From positions 1 to 7,757 of the forward strand of contig CADCPJ010000087.1 in assembly GCA_902803245.1 (NCBI GenBank): a stretch of DNA of 7,757 nucleotides, given 5' to 3'. The DNA comes from an uncultured Lachnospiraceae bacterium (GTDB lineage: Bacteria > Bacillota > Clostridia > Lachnospirales > Lachnospiraceae). The notes beneath the pieces are model-generated. The model did not search any database, had not been told where the DNA came from, and saw nothing but the letters and a program-made list of their open reading frames with translations. The position numbers were made by a program, and so were the translations under genes. Of the stretch, positions 1-6,411 are shown one piece after another. How positions within the stretch are numbered: the first letter of the stretch is position 1; every line of letters starts with the position of its first letter.

Positions 1-2
1 CG

Positions 3-3000
3 GGGGTGGTTTCCAAGGCATCGGCGGACGGGTCGAGCGGGATTCTCGCGACGAACACGGGGCTCTACGATCTGCGGACCGGCGGCATGGGAAATGACGG
101 CTATCTTGGACCGGACGGCTCACTGGCCGATCCCCTCGCCATCAGGTATTATTATCACGACGAGATCAGCGACCGCATAGGGAATGAGGCGATCGGCTCC
201 TATATGACGCTCGGGGAGTCCCCGTCGACGGACGCCTGGTCCGGGAGAATCGACAGCCTTAAGGCTCAGGAAGGAATTTACACGTTCCGGATCAGCGGCT
301 TTTTGAGGTCGGAGCCCGGAGCGACGCTCTCAACCGGCGAGATCTATGCGTACCAGGAAATGCCCGAGTACGGTGATGCTGCCGACAAATACGTGGTGAC
401 ATATACGGCTCTTTATGTGTCCGCGGCGTCGAAGCTGGACGGGGTGACGAGGCATTTTGAACAGAAGTATTCCGATGCGGAGGGGCAGCAGCACATGGTC
501 GCCGCGTCAGTGGAAAATGCGATCGACGGCAGCGGCACCTGGGATTCCCACCTCTACGTCATGAATTCCAGGACGAAATATCCCGCCGCGGGGGATTACA
601 TGTCCGTTTCGGCATCTCTCCCTTACGGGCAGGACTTCTACCTCTTCCACGGCGTCTCGACCGTGCCGAAGAGGCCGGAGGACCAGGAGCAGTCGCGCCT
701 CGAGATCCTGCTCTGGGACAGCACGAAGGTGACTTACGACTGGGACTCGGTGGGAAGGAATTACGGGACGAAGGACCTCAGCTGGAGACCGCTCTACATC
801 ACGGCTGCCTCCGGGGAGATGCTGGGAGCCGAGAGGATAAAGACCGTGAGTCTCTTGAGCTACCGCGACCTGCGCTATTTTACTTCGATCGACGCGGCGA
901 AGGCATATCTTAGGCAGATGAACCGGTCGGAAGAGAACATCGCCGGGGTGGCGTTTGAGTGGTTCTCGCCGGAGAAGACGGTGATCGGGCAGGGGACGGG
1001 ATTTGACAGCTTTGTCCACTTAAAATACCGGAGCGATGTGCCGGCCGGTGAACTGATCGGGACGACTGTGGAGTTCACCCAGAACGTAATTGCATTTTCA
1101 GACCTCGTGATAAGCAGGGAGCGGTCAGTCGGCTCCGGTACGGGAATCGGGCAGATGATCACGGCGGAGGAGGTGCAGCGCGCCCGGATGGTCTGGCCGT
1201 GCGGAGTCTTTACTCCCTACACATGGAACGCGCTGGGCGACGTCAGCAATTCCGGGGACTACTCGAGAACATACACGGGGACGAAGTACGACGGCGACGG
1301 GCACATGCTGATCTCGTCCCTGACCCCGCACAACAACGTGCACGAGGGAAATACCCTCTATGTCACCGGGTACCGCCTTAAGGTGTCGAGCGGCATCGTG
1401 AAGGACGGGATCGGGGGAGAAGCCGTGCCGGCACTGACCGCCGACCTCGGCGGAAGGGAGAAGGTGGTCTATGAGATCGCGCCGGGGTTTGACGGGACGT
1501 GCGGCGTGAGCGATGTCAGCGGACTCCTCCTTCTGCCTGCACCGAGGGACGAATCGGGATCGGATTCGTGCCTGATGTTTACGAAACTTATGTGCATGGA
1601 CAGAAGCGGAAACCCGGTGGTCCTCGAAGCCGACGGCAGGAGCTATGAGATGGCGTCATTTTTAAATGGAGCGAGCGGAACATTCCGCGTCACGATGGAG
1701 TCCGGGGACACGGATGGGGCGCTGAACGCGTATCTTAGGGACGGCGCTTACACGAGTGACAGGTACGACGGAAAATGCTTTCTCATGAGCCCTTACGGAA
1801 ACGCAGGGCAGGCCTTATCGGGAGGTGACGTCCTTTCGGTGACCGGGAAAAATGAGTCGGACGGGATGCAGCAGTTCCGCTTCTTGAGGGACGGGGACGG
1901 CTACGCCATCTCCTGTGCGGGAAACGGAAAATACCTCCATGCGGGCAGCCATGACGAAGGGACGCCGATCACGTTCCACGCGGGGCACAGCTCGGAGTGG
2001 ACGGACGCGACGGGCGTTTGGTCAGTGGAGGAGTGCGGGGACGGAGGCGTGATATTTCACAGCGTCCACCGGCCCGGCAAAGTGATGGCTATAAGCGGGC
2101 AGCGCGCGGTGCTTGGAGGCATATCCGGGGGCGGCGAGGACCGTTTCGTGCTGAAACAGCTCGGAGGACGGAGCGAGGGCATCGTCGTCTCATTTGAAGG
2201 AGTATCGGATGATGCGGGGCTGCCGACATTCTATGCGGAGTATCAGCTTCGAAAATCCGAGATTGACGCGGACACGATGATCACACAGACGGCGGTGGTC
2301 GCCGGCGACAAATCCTCCGGGGCCGGCGGGACGACTGACCAGCACAGCTCGTCGACGGGACTCGGATTTGCGGAGGTTTACTCCAACGTGCTGAAAGAGA
2401 CCGTGGACACGGCCTCCGTGAGGCTGAAGGATCTGAGAGCGGGCAGGCTTCTCACCTATGAGATCCGCTACACCAATTCGTTTCATGACAGGCACGGATT
2501 CCGCCTGACGGACGTGATCGCCCATCCGGGAGATGAGGACGGGTCGGTGATGAAGAGCGGCTCTTATTTTAAGATTGAGGAGCTGAGCGTGACGACCGAT
2601 GCAGGGAGCGAGGCTGCTCATGGCACAGCGGACGAGGCAAATGCGGACGGAAGGATCGAGGTGACCGGAACGCTTAAGTCGGGCGAGACACTGACGGTCA
2701 CTTACAAGGCGAGTGTGAGCGGAGCCGCCGGGAAAAATGTGATCAGGAACAGCTGCGCGGTCGAGGACGATTTCGGCGAAGTGCGGTCAAACCGCGTGGA
2801 GACGGTGCTCTTCGGGATGAGCGGAGAAGCTCGCATCTATAAAGCCGTGAGCAAGGTGTCCAACAACATCGGCTCCCATGAGACCTGGACGATCACGGCG
2901 ACGGTCCCGGAAGACATCTATGCGGACCCGTCAGCGGTATACAAAGTCCGGGACGAACTGGACAGGGAGAAGAAGCGGCTCGCTTATGAGGGAGGGCTGC

Positions 3001-3791
3001 AGGTCAGCCTCGTACCGGTGGAGATCGAAGAGAACGCGGTTCACGCGGATGAAGGAAGCCGGATTCCCCTTCAAAGCGGGACGGACTATGAGGCGGAAGA
3101 GCCGCAGATGGGGAGCGCCGCCGGGACGCTCACCGTTAAGATGAAGGAGACGGGACTTCAGAAAATGGAGGATCACGTGTCGGAAAAGTACGCTGTGCAG
3201 ATTGCATTTGACACGTCGATCCGGGAAAATGCGGCTGCCGGCGCGGAGATTCCGAACTGCGCCGAGCTTCTGTACGGAGAAGGGGATGAGGGCGGAAGCG
3301 CCGGGCCGGATGGCGATGAAAGCATGCTCATGACCGCAAGGAGCCCTGAGCCGGACCCGTACGTCTACACCGGAGACATCCCGATCCGGAAGCGCGACTC
3401 AAAGACCAAGGCAGCCCTCCGAGGAGCGGTATTTGCCCTGTGCATGGATGAGCGGGGGCGGACGCCATTTCTGAAAAACGGCGCTCCCTATGAGCTCACC
3501 TCGGGCGAAGACGGGACCGCGGTGTTTCACGGCGTCGAGGACGGTTTCTATTATGTGGTTGAGACGAAGGCCGCCGCGGGGCATGAGCTGCTGCTAAAGC
3601 CCATCTGCCTCGAGGTGAGGGACGGGCGAGTGATCGGCGCTTCGGAAGTCATTGTACAAAATGGGGAGAGACTCGTGCTCATGGCAGGAGGCAGCGGGGC
3701 CGGGAGAGTCCGGCTTATAGCAGCGGTGTTCCTTCTCCTCAGCATCCTTATGATCGGCCTGGAGATCCGGAGCGCCCGGAGGAAGAGGTGA
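3..3791 (+). CDS. Large modular cell-surface adhesin, SpaA/isopeptide type (5' end missing)
   Basis: The frame is open to the left edge, so this is the last ~1,261 codons of a longer gene. A GTG at 6 is probably internal, since no ribosome site is visible. Numbering from that GTG, residues 1-570 form a beta-rich, low-Cys ectodomain I cannot assign. Residues ~572-720 look like a ricin-type beta-trefoil, with QxW-like marks QQF (622-624), GVW (670-672) and DRF (712-714) spaced 48 and 42 residues. Residues ~797-937 resemble DUF11 (LTYEIRYTN, later SNRVETVL). Residues ~943-1095 match the fimbrial isopeptide D2 type, with candidate bond partners K946 and N1084. Residues ~1122-1205 are a SpaA/Cna-B domain with K1129 in the KxD position and E1186 in VETKAAAG. 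The tail has a VLMAGG element, a hydrophobic helix (1237-1252) and a basic end (RSARRKR), as in sortase substrates, but without a canonical LPxTG. The likely role is surface attachment or binding, possibly of glycans; this is inferred. Confidence 0.85.
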   Translation, partial: GVVSKASADGSSGILATNTGLYDLRTGGMGNDGYLGPDGSLADPLAIRYYYHDEISDRIGNEAIGSYMTLGESPSTDAWSGRIDSLKAQEGIYTFRISGFLRSEPGATLSTGEIYAYQEMPEYGDAADKYVVTYTALYVSAASKLDGVTRHFEQKYSDAEGQQHMVAASVENAIDGSGTWDSHLYVMNSRTKYPAAGDYMSVSASLPYGQDFYLFHGVSTVPKRPEDQEQSRLEILLWDSTKVTYDWDSVGRNYGTKDLSWRPLYITAASGEMLGAERIKTVSLLSYRDLRYFTSIDAAKAYLRQMNRSEENIAGVAFEWFSPEKTVIGQGTGFDSFVHLKYRSDVPAGELIGTTVEFTQNVIAFSDLVISRERSVGSGTGIGQMITAEEVQRARMVWPCGVFTPYTWNALGDVSNSGDYSRTYTGTKYDGDGHMLISSLTPHNNVHEGNTLYVTGYRLKVSSGIVKDGIGGEAVPALTADLGGREKVVYEIAPGFDGTCGVSDVSGLLLLPAPRDESGSDSCLMFTKLMCMDRSGNPVVLEADGRSYEMASFLNGASGTFRVTMESGDTDGALNAYLRDGAYTSDRYDGKCFLMSPYGNAGQALSGGDVLSVTGKNESDGMQQFRFLRDGDGYAISCAGNGKYLHAGSHDEGTPITFHAGHSSEWTDATGVWSVEECGDGGVIFHSVHRPGKVMAISGQRAVLGGISGGGEDRFVLKQLGGRSEGIVVSFEGVSDDAGLPTFYAEYQLRKSEIDADTMITQTAVVAGDKSSGAGGTTDQHSSSTGLGFAEVYSNVLKETVDTASVRLKDLRAGRLLTYEIRYTNSFHDRHGFRLTDVIAHPGDEDGSVMKSGSYFKIEELSVTTDAGSEAAHGTADEANADGRIEVTGTLKSGETLTVTYKASVSGAAGKNVIRNSCAVEDDFGEVRSNRVETVLFGMSGEARIYKAVSKVSNNIGSHETWTITATVPEDIYADPSAVYKVRDELDREKKRLAYEGGLQVSLVPVEIEENAVHADEGSRIPLQSGTDYEAEEPQMGSAAGTLTVKMKETGLQKMEDHVSEKYAVQIAFDTSIRENAAAGAEIPNCAELLYGEGDEGGSAGPDGDESMLMTARSPEPDPYVYTGDIPIRKRDSKTKAALRGAVFALCMDERGRTPFLKNGAPYELTSGEDGTAVFHGVEDGFYYVVETKAAAGHELLLKPICLEVRDGRVIGASEVIVQNGERLVLMAGGSGAGRVRLIAAVFLLLSILMIGLEIRSARRKR

Positions 3792-3828
3792 CGGCCTTCC
3801 CCGTCACCTTCACCTTCATGCTTTTTTT
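3786..3828 (+). terminator. Hairpin overlapping the adhesin stop codon, possible terminator
   Basis: AGGTGACGG (3786-3794) pairs with CCGTCACCT (3801-3809) around a 6-nt loop, giving a GC-rich 9-bp stem that includes the TGA stop. A run of seven T (3822-3828) follows, but it starts 12 nt after the stem rather than directly at its foot. The site is therefore a suboptimal intrinsic terminator, though its place at the gene end fits that role. Confidence 0.5.
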
Positions 3829-3830
3829 CT

Positions 3831-3920
3831 GTGAATCCAGGCTCTGTGCATGTAAGATCTGTGAATTCAGGCTCCGTGAACTGAGGCAGCATGAATTCGG
3901 GCTCCGCGAATAAAAATCCG
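3831..3920 (+). repeat. Tandem repeat: six 15-bp units, stronger 30-bp period
   Basis: Six consecutive 15-mers begin at 3831, 3846, 3861, 3876, 3891 and 3906. Units 1, 3 and 5 are close copies (GTGAATCCAGGCTCT, GTGAATTCAGGCTCC, ATGAATTCGGGCTCC; 13 of 15 identical between successive ones). Units 2, 4 and 6 are more diverged but keep the start (GTGCAT, GTGAAC, GCGAAT). The array is thus a 30-bp repeat, about three copies, itself built from an older 15-bp duplication. It fills the spacer between the adhesin hairpin and the tRNA promoter. No protein on the + strand is supported here. Confidence 0.8.
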
Positions 3921-3938
3921 CTTATGAAAAAAGCCTTA

Positions 3939-3967
3939 TTGCCCGTTTCGCATTTTTTTGCTATAAT
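3939..3967 (+). promoter_or_regulatory. Sigma-A type promoter of the tRNA-Arg gene
   Basis: The -35 element is TTGCCC (3939-3944) and the -10 is a perfect TATAAT (3962-3967), separated by 17 nt. A TG at 3959-3960 makes it an extended -10 promoter. A T-run (3953-3959) lies in the spacer. The expected start point is near 3974, only about 3 nt before the mature tRNA. Confidence 0.88.
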
Positions 3968-3976
3968 GTGCTCGAT

Positions 3977-4048
3977 GCGTCTGTAGCTCAGTGGATAGAG
4001 CACCGGATTCCGGTTCCGGGTGCGCGGGTTCGACTCCTGTCAGACGCG
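3977..4048 (+). tRNA. tRNA-Arg, anticodon CCG
   Basis: A complete cloverleaf can be folded. The acceptor GCGTCTG (3977-3983) pairs perfectly with CAGACGC (4041-4047), with discriminator G4048. The D stem is GCTC/GAGC (3986-3989 with 3998-4001). The anticodon stem CCGGA/TCCGG (4003-4007 with 4015-4019) encloses the 7-nt loop TTCCGGT, which places CCG at 34-36 (4010-4012), reading CGG arginine codons. The variable loop is only 4 nt (4020-4023). The T arm has the TTCGACT loop (4029-4035) and two G-U pairs in its stem. CCA is not encoded, since the bases after the discriminator are GGC. The gene stands alone with its own promoter and terminator. Confidence 0.95.
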
Positions 4049-4052
4049 GGCG

Positions 4053-4092
4053 ACCGAACCTAGTCGATCCTTATGGCAGGTTCGGTTTTTTT
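4053..4092 (+). terminator. Intrinsic terminator of the tRNA-Arg unit
   Basis: ACCGAACCT (4053-4061) pairs with AGGTTCGGT (4078-4086), a perfect 9-bp stem around a 16-nt loop, followed directly by seven T (4086-4092). It begins 5 nt after the tRNA 3' end, so the primary transcript would be only about 115-120 nt. Confidence 0.9.
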
Positions 4093-4190
4093 GTAAACGG
4101 CGGGCATATGAAAGCCTTTGGGGAGGGCTCTTATGCGATCACACGCCAAAAAGTCCCGAATGCCGGGACGCTGAACAGTTACAACGATTT

Positions 4191-4207
4191 AAGGGGTAAA
4201 ATCATTG
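4191..4207 (+). promoter_or_regulatory. Shine-Dalgarno site fixing a TTG start
   Basis: AAGGGG (4191-4196) sits 8 nt before a TTG at 4205. No ATG or GTG in this frame precedes the lysine-rich N terminus, so the TTG is the best start for the downstream membrane protein. Confidence 0.7.
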
Positions 4208-5353
4208 AGTGCCAAAAAAAAGAATCGAAAGAGGGACAGCTTCAGGGAGTGGCTGTCCGATAATCTGCGCTATATACTCCTGATCCTCGCTATCCTGGCA
4301 GCCCTCATCCTTCTCTTCTTCGGAGTGCGCGCGATTTCGACGCGGCTGAAGGGAAGCACTGCCGCAAGTGCAAAGGGCACCGAAGCGCCTGCGGGAGGCG
4401 TCGTCAGCGGCGCCGCCCCGACTGAAGGCTCCGCGGAAGCTTCGGGCGGCACGGGGAGCGGTGCATCGCTAAGCGCAGCGGAGGGAGCGGATGCTTTGGC
4501 ATCTGCCGCCGGCGGTGCTGTTTCTTCGGCGCTTGCCGTCACGAACGAGACGGATATCACGGAGGTAATTGAGAACTATTACAAGGCCATGAGCACGCAG
4601 GATCTTGCGGCAATCCAGAAGATCACGGACGTCCTGCCGGAATCCCAGGCCGCGACGATCTCTTCCTCGAATACCCGGTACTCCGATGTGTCGGTCTACA
4701 CGAAGGAAGGGACGGACGACAACACGAGGATCGTCTACGCATATTATAAGTACTTAAGAGACGGGCAGGCCGGACCTCTTCCGGGACTGTCGCAGATGTA
4801 TGTGAGGAAGGGCGCGGACGGCACGTGGAAGATCGTCTTCTCGGAGCTCGACGAGGCCACGGGCGAACACATAAAGACGGTGACAGAGGGAGCGGACGTA
4901 CAGGCCCTCATAAAAGAAGTGAAGGCTGAGTACGATGCGGCCCAGAATCCGTCCGCCTCCGCGGACAGCGAAACGGAAGCGGCTGAGGCTATGAGCGGGA
5001 CAACCGGCAATGCCGAGCCCCCGGAGGAGGTCTCCATCACGCCGGAAGCAGAGAACCCCTCCGATGACAGCGGCGAGGGCACAGGCGGGGAAGACGGCAA
5101 TGAGGGCAGCTCTATGGAAGCGGGAGCTGGTGAACAGGAATCCCCTCGAACCGAATATGATCCGAACGAGACCTGGGAGGGTGAGATCAATTCATCCTGC
5201 AACGTCCGCTCCGGACCGGGCTATGACTACACGGTAATCGGCGGCGTCCCGGCCGGAGAAAAGGTCACGGTTGTCGGAGACATCGACAACGGCTGGTGGC
5301 ATATCGTGACGGATGATGTCGACGGCTATGTCGGCGGCAAGTTCATTTCCTGA
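4205..5353 (+). CDS. Membrane-anchored extracytoplasmic protein with NTF2-like and C-terminal SH3b domains
   Basis: This is a 382-residue protein starting at TTG. The N terminus is strongly basic (KKKNRKR, 4-10) and precedes one hydrophobic helix (about 23-41), so it should be a signal anchor with the rest outside the cell. Residues ~45-110 are a low-complexity Ala/Gly/Ser linker. Residues ~118-246 (ITEVIENYYKAMSTQDLAAI through YDAAQ) have the pattern of an NTF2-like fold: an N-terminal helix, then sheets such as RIVYAYYKYL and GTWKIVFSEL. Residues ~247-320 form an acidic, Ser/Gly/Glu-rich linker. Residues ~324-382 are a bacterial SH3 (SH3_3) domain with CNVRSGPGYDYTVIGGV, GEKVTVVG, GWWHI and GYVGGKFIS. 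SH3b domains commonly bind cell-wall peptide, so a wall-contacting role is likely, but the exact function is unknown. The gene seems to be its own unit, lying between the tRNA terminator and a terminator downstream. Confidence 0.87.
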   Translation: MSAKKKNRKRDSFREWLSDNLRYILLILAILAALILLFFGVRAISTRLKGSTAASAKGTEAPAGGVVSGAAPTEGSAEASGGTGSGASLSAAEGADALASAAGGAVSSALAVTNETDITEVIENYYKAMSTQDLAAIQKITDVLPESQAATISSSNTRYSDVSVYTKEGTDDNTRIVYAYYKYLRDGQAGPLPGLSQMYVRKGADGTWKIVFSELDEATGEHIKTVTEGADVQALIKEVKAEYDAAQNPSASADSETEAAEAMSGTTGNAEPPEEVSITPEAENPSDDSGEGTGGEDGNEGSSMEAGAGEQESPRTEYDPNETWEGEINSSCNVRSGPGYDYTVIGGVPAGEKVTVVGDIDNGWWHIVTDDVDGYVGGKFIS

Positions 5354-5455
5354 GAGTGCCGGCCGCTCCGGCAGCAAGTTCGGTTTCTGACAGGCGGTGT
5401 CATGTTTATATCTGAGATCGAGAGCCGCTCCGGAGGCATTACACATGGATTTTTA

Positions 5456-5489
5456 AAGAGCCGGGACAGATCTGACCCGGCTCTTCTTT
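5456..5489 (+). terminator. Intrinsic terminator after the SH3b gene
   Basis: AAGAGCCGGG (5456-5465) pairs with CCCGGCTCTT (5476-5485), a perfect 10-bp stem with a 10-nt loop. A pyrimidine-rich, T-heavy tail follows (TTCTTTCGTT from 5484). It lies 27 bp before the rluF start, so it ends the SH3b transcript and could also limit any read-through into rluF. Confidence 0.85.
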
Positions 5490-5515
5490 CGTTATGAATG
5501 GGGTGGAGTTAAGAT

Positions 5516-6304
5516 ATGGAACAGGAAGGAAAGCGCCTCAACAAATACATCTCCGACGCCGGATACTGCTCGAGAAGGGAGGCCGACCGCCTGATTGAGG
5601 CGGGAGCTGTCGAGATCCGGCGCAAGAGCCGGAAGGGCGAGGACTTAAAGCCGCTCATGAAGGCATCGGTCGGCGACCGGGTGTTCCACGGAGACACGGT
5701 GTATGTCCGCGGAAATGAGCTGCCGAAGAAGGAGCCGGGGCGGGTCTATTATCTCTACAACAAGCCGAAAGGCGTGATCTGCACAGCGGACAGGAGCTGC
5801 GAAGGCAATATCATGGACGCCGCGGACATCCCTCAGGGGATCACTTACGCGGGACGGCTGGACAAGGACTCCTCGGGGCTTATGATCCTGACAAATGACG
5901 GCGATCTCGTCGACCGCATGATGCGGGCGTCATCCGCGCACGAGAAGGAATACCTCGTCACTCTTGACAGACCCGTGAGTGAGGAATTCTTAAAGGCCAT
6001 GGCGGCCGGCGTGAAGATCTGTCTCGACGACGACGCGCACAGGAGGAAGAATCCGAACGGCGTGTACGTGACAACGCGCCCCTGCAAGGTCAGAAAGGCA
6101 GGAGACCGGAAGTTTACAATTGTGCTCACGCAGGGGTATAATCGACAGATCCGCCGGATGTGCCGCGCACTGGGGTGCAGCGTGACGGCGCTTGTCAGGA
6201 CGAGAATCCTGCACTTAAGGCTTGGCAATATGAAGACGGGGGAAGTCCGGGAGCTGAAGGGCCCGGACATCCTGAAGCTCAAGGAGACGGTGTACGCCCG
6301 GTAA
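5516..6304 (+). CDS. rluF: 23S rRNA pseudouridine synthase, RluF/RluB family
   Basis: The 262-residue product should isomerise a uridine of 23S rRNA to pseudouridine (E. coli RluF acts on U2604). An S4 RNA-binding domain opens the protein (RLNKYISDAGYCSRREADRL, 7-26). The catalytic RsuA-family core follows: YNKPKGVICT (81-90), then YAGRLDKDSSGLMILTNDGD (111-130) with the probable catalytic Asp at D116. HEKEYLVTLD, TQGYNRQIRRMCRALG and RTRILHLRLG match RluF order and spacing closely. Two stretches look longer than in E. coli RluF as I recall it: about 11 residues in the S4 domain (35-50) and about a dozen before TTRPCKV (roughly 170-182). The ATG at 5516 follows GGTGGAG (5502-5508) by 7 nt. 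The gene is probably co-transcribed with ligA downstream. The RluF rather than RluB/RluE assignment rests on motif similarity only. Confidence 0.9.
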   Translation: MEQEGKRLNKYISDAGYCSRREADRLIEAGAVEIRRKSRKGEDLKPLMKASVGDRVFHGDTVYVRGNELPKKEPGRVYYLYNKPKGVICTADRSCEGNIMDAADIPQGITYAGRLDKDSSGLMILTNDGDLVDRMMRASSAHEKEYLVTLDRPVSEEFLKAMAAGVKICLDDDAHRRKNPNGVYVTTRPCKVRKAGDRKFTIVLTQGYNRQIRRMCRALGCSVTALVRTRILHLRLGNMKTGEVRELKGPDILKLKETVYAR

Positions 6305-6401
6305 AAAGCGGTGGCCGGATGGCTGAAATGAAAGCGGTCTGCGCCGATAAAATGCGGTGTCCGGATGGCTGAAGCAAAGCGGTCTGCGCCGATAAAAGCG
6401 G
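6304..6401 (+). repeat. 45-bp tandem duplication in the rluF-ligA spacer
   Basis: Copy 1 (6304-6348) and copy 2 (6349-6393) share a 45-nt period and differ by only a few substitutions and single-base indels. Both contain CCGGATGGCTGAA and AAAGCGGTCTGCGCCGAT. A third copy begins with AAAAGCGG (6394-6401) and stops before the ligA ribosome site. The last ~45 nt of rluF (about 6260-6303) align loosely with the same unit: CCGGA, CTGAAG, CGGT, GCC and TAAAA occur in the same order. The array spans most of the spacer. Confidence 0.8.
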
Positions 6402-6411
6402 GGAACTGACG

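Noticed and set aside
3831..3920. The 15-bp array as a CRISPR
   Set aside because: Units are directly adjacent, too short and without unique spacers, so it is a simple tandem repeat.
3551..4003. A 150-codon minus-strand open frame covering the 15-bp repeat
   Set aside because: It starts inside the tRNA gene, runs antisense into the adhesin's SpaA domain, and has no ribosome site. The open frame follows from GC-rich antisense sequence plus a repeat whose period is a multiple of three.
3977..4110. tRNA-Arg 3' end as an integration (att) site
   Set aside because: tRNA genes are common integration sites, but no integrase and no repeat of the tRNA 3' end is seen in the window, and the tRNA is followed by an intact terminator.
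4108..4263. A 51-codon + strand frame between the tRNA terminator and the SH3b gene
   Set aside because: It overlaps the SH3b gene by 59 nt out of frame, has no good ribosome site, and shows no recognisable protein pattern.
5357..5373. Hairpin TGCCGG/CCGGCA just after the SH3b stop codon
   Set aside because: The stem is only 6 bp and no T-run follows. The stronger terminator at 5456-5489 explains termination better.
5387..5412. Possible promoter for rluF (CTGACA, then TATATC)
   Set aside because: The spacing is only 14 nt and transcription from it would run straight into the 5456-5489 terminator. The rluF promoter remains unidentified.
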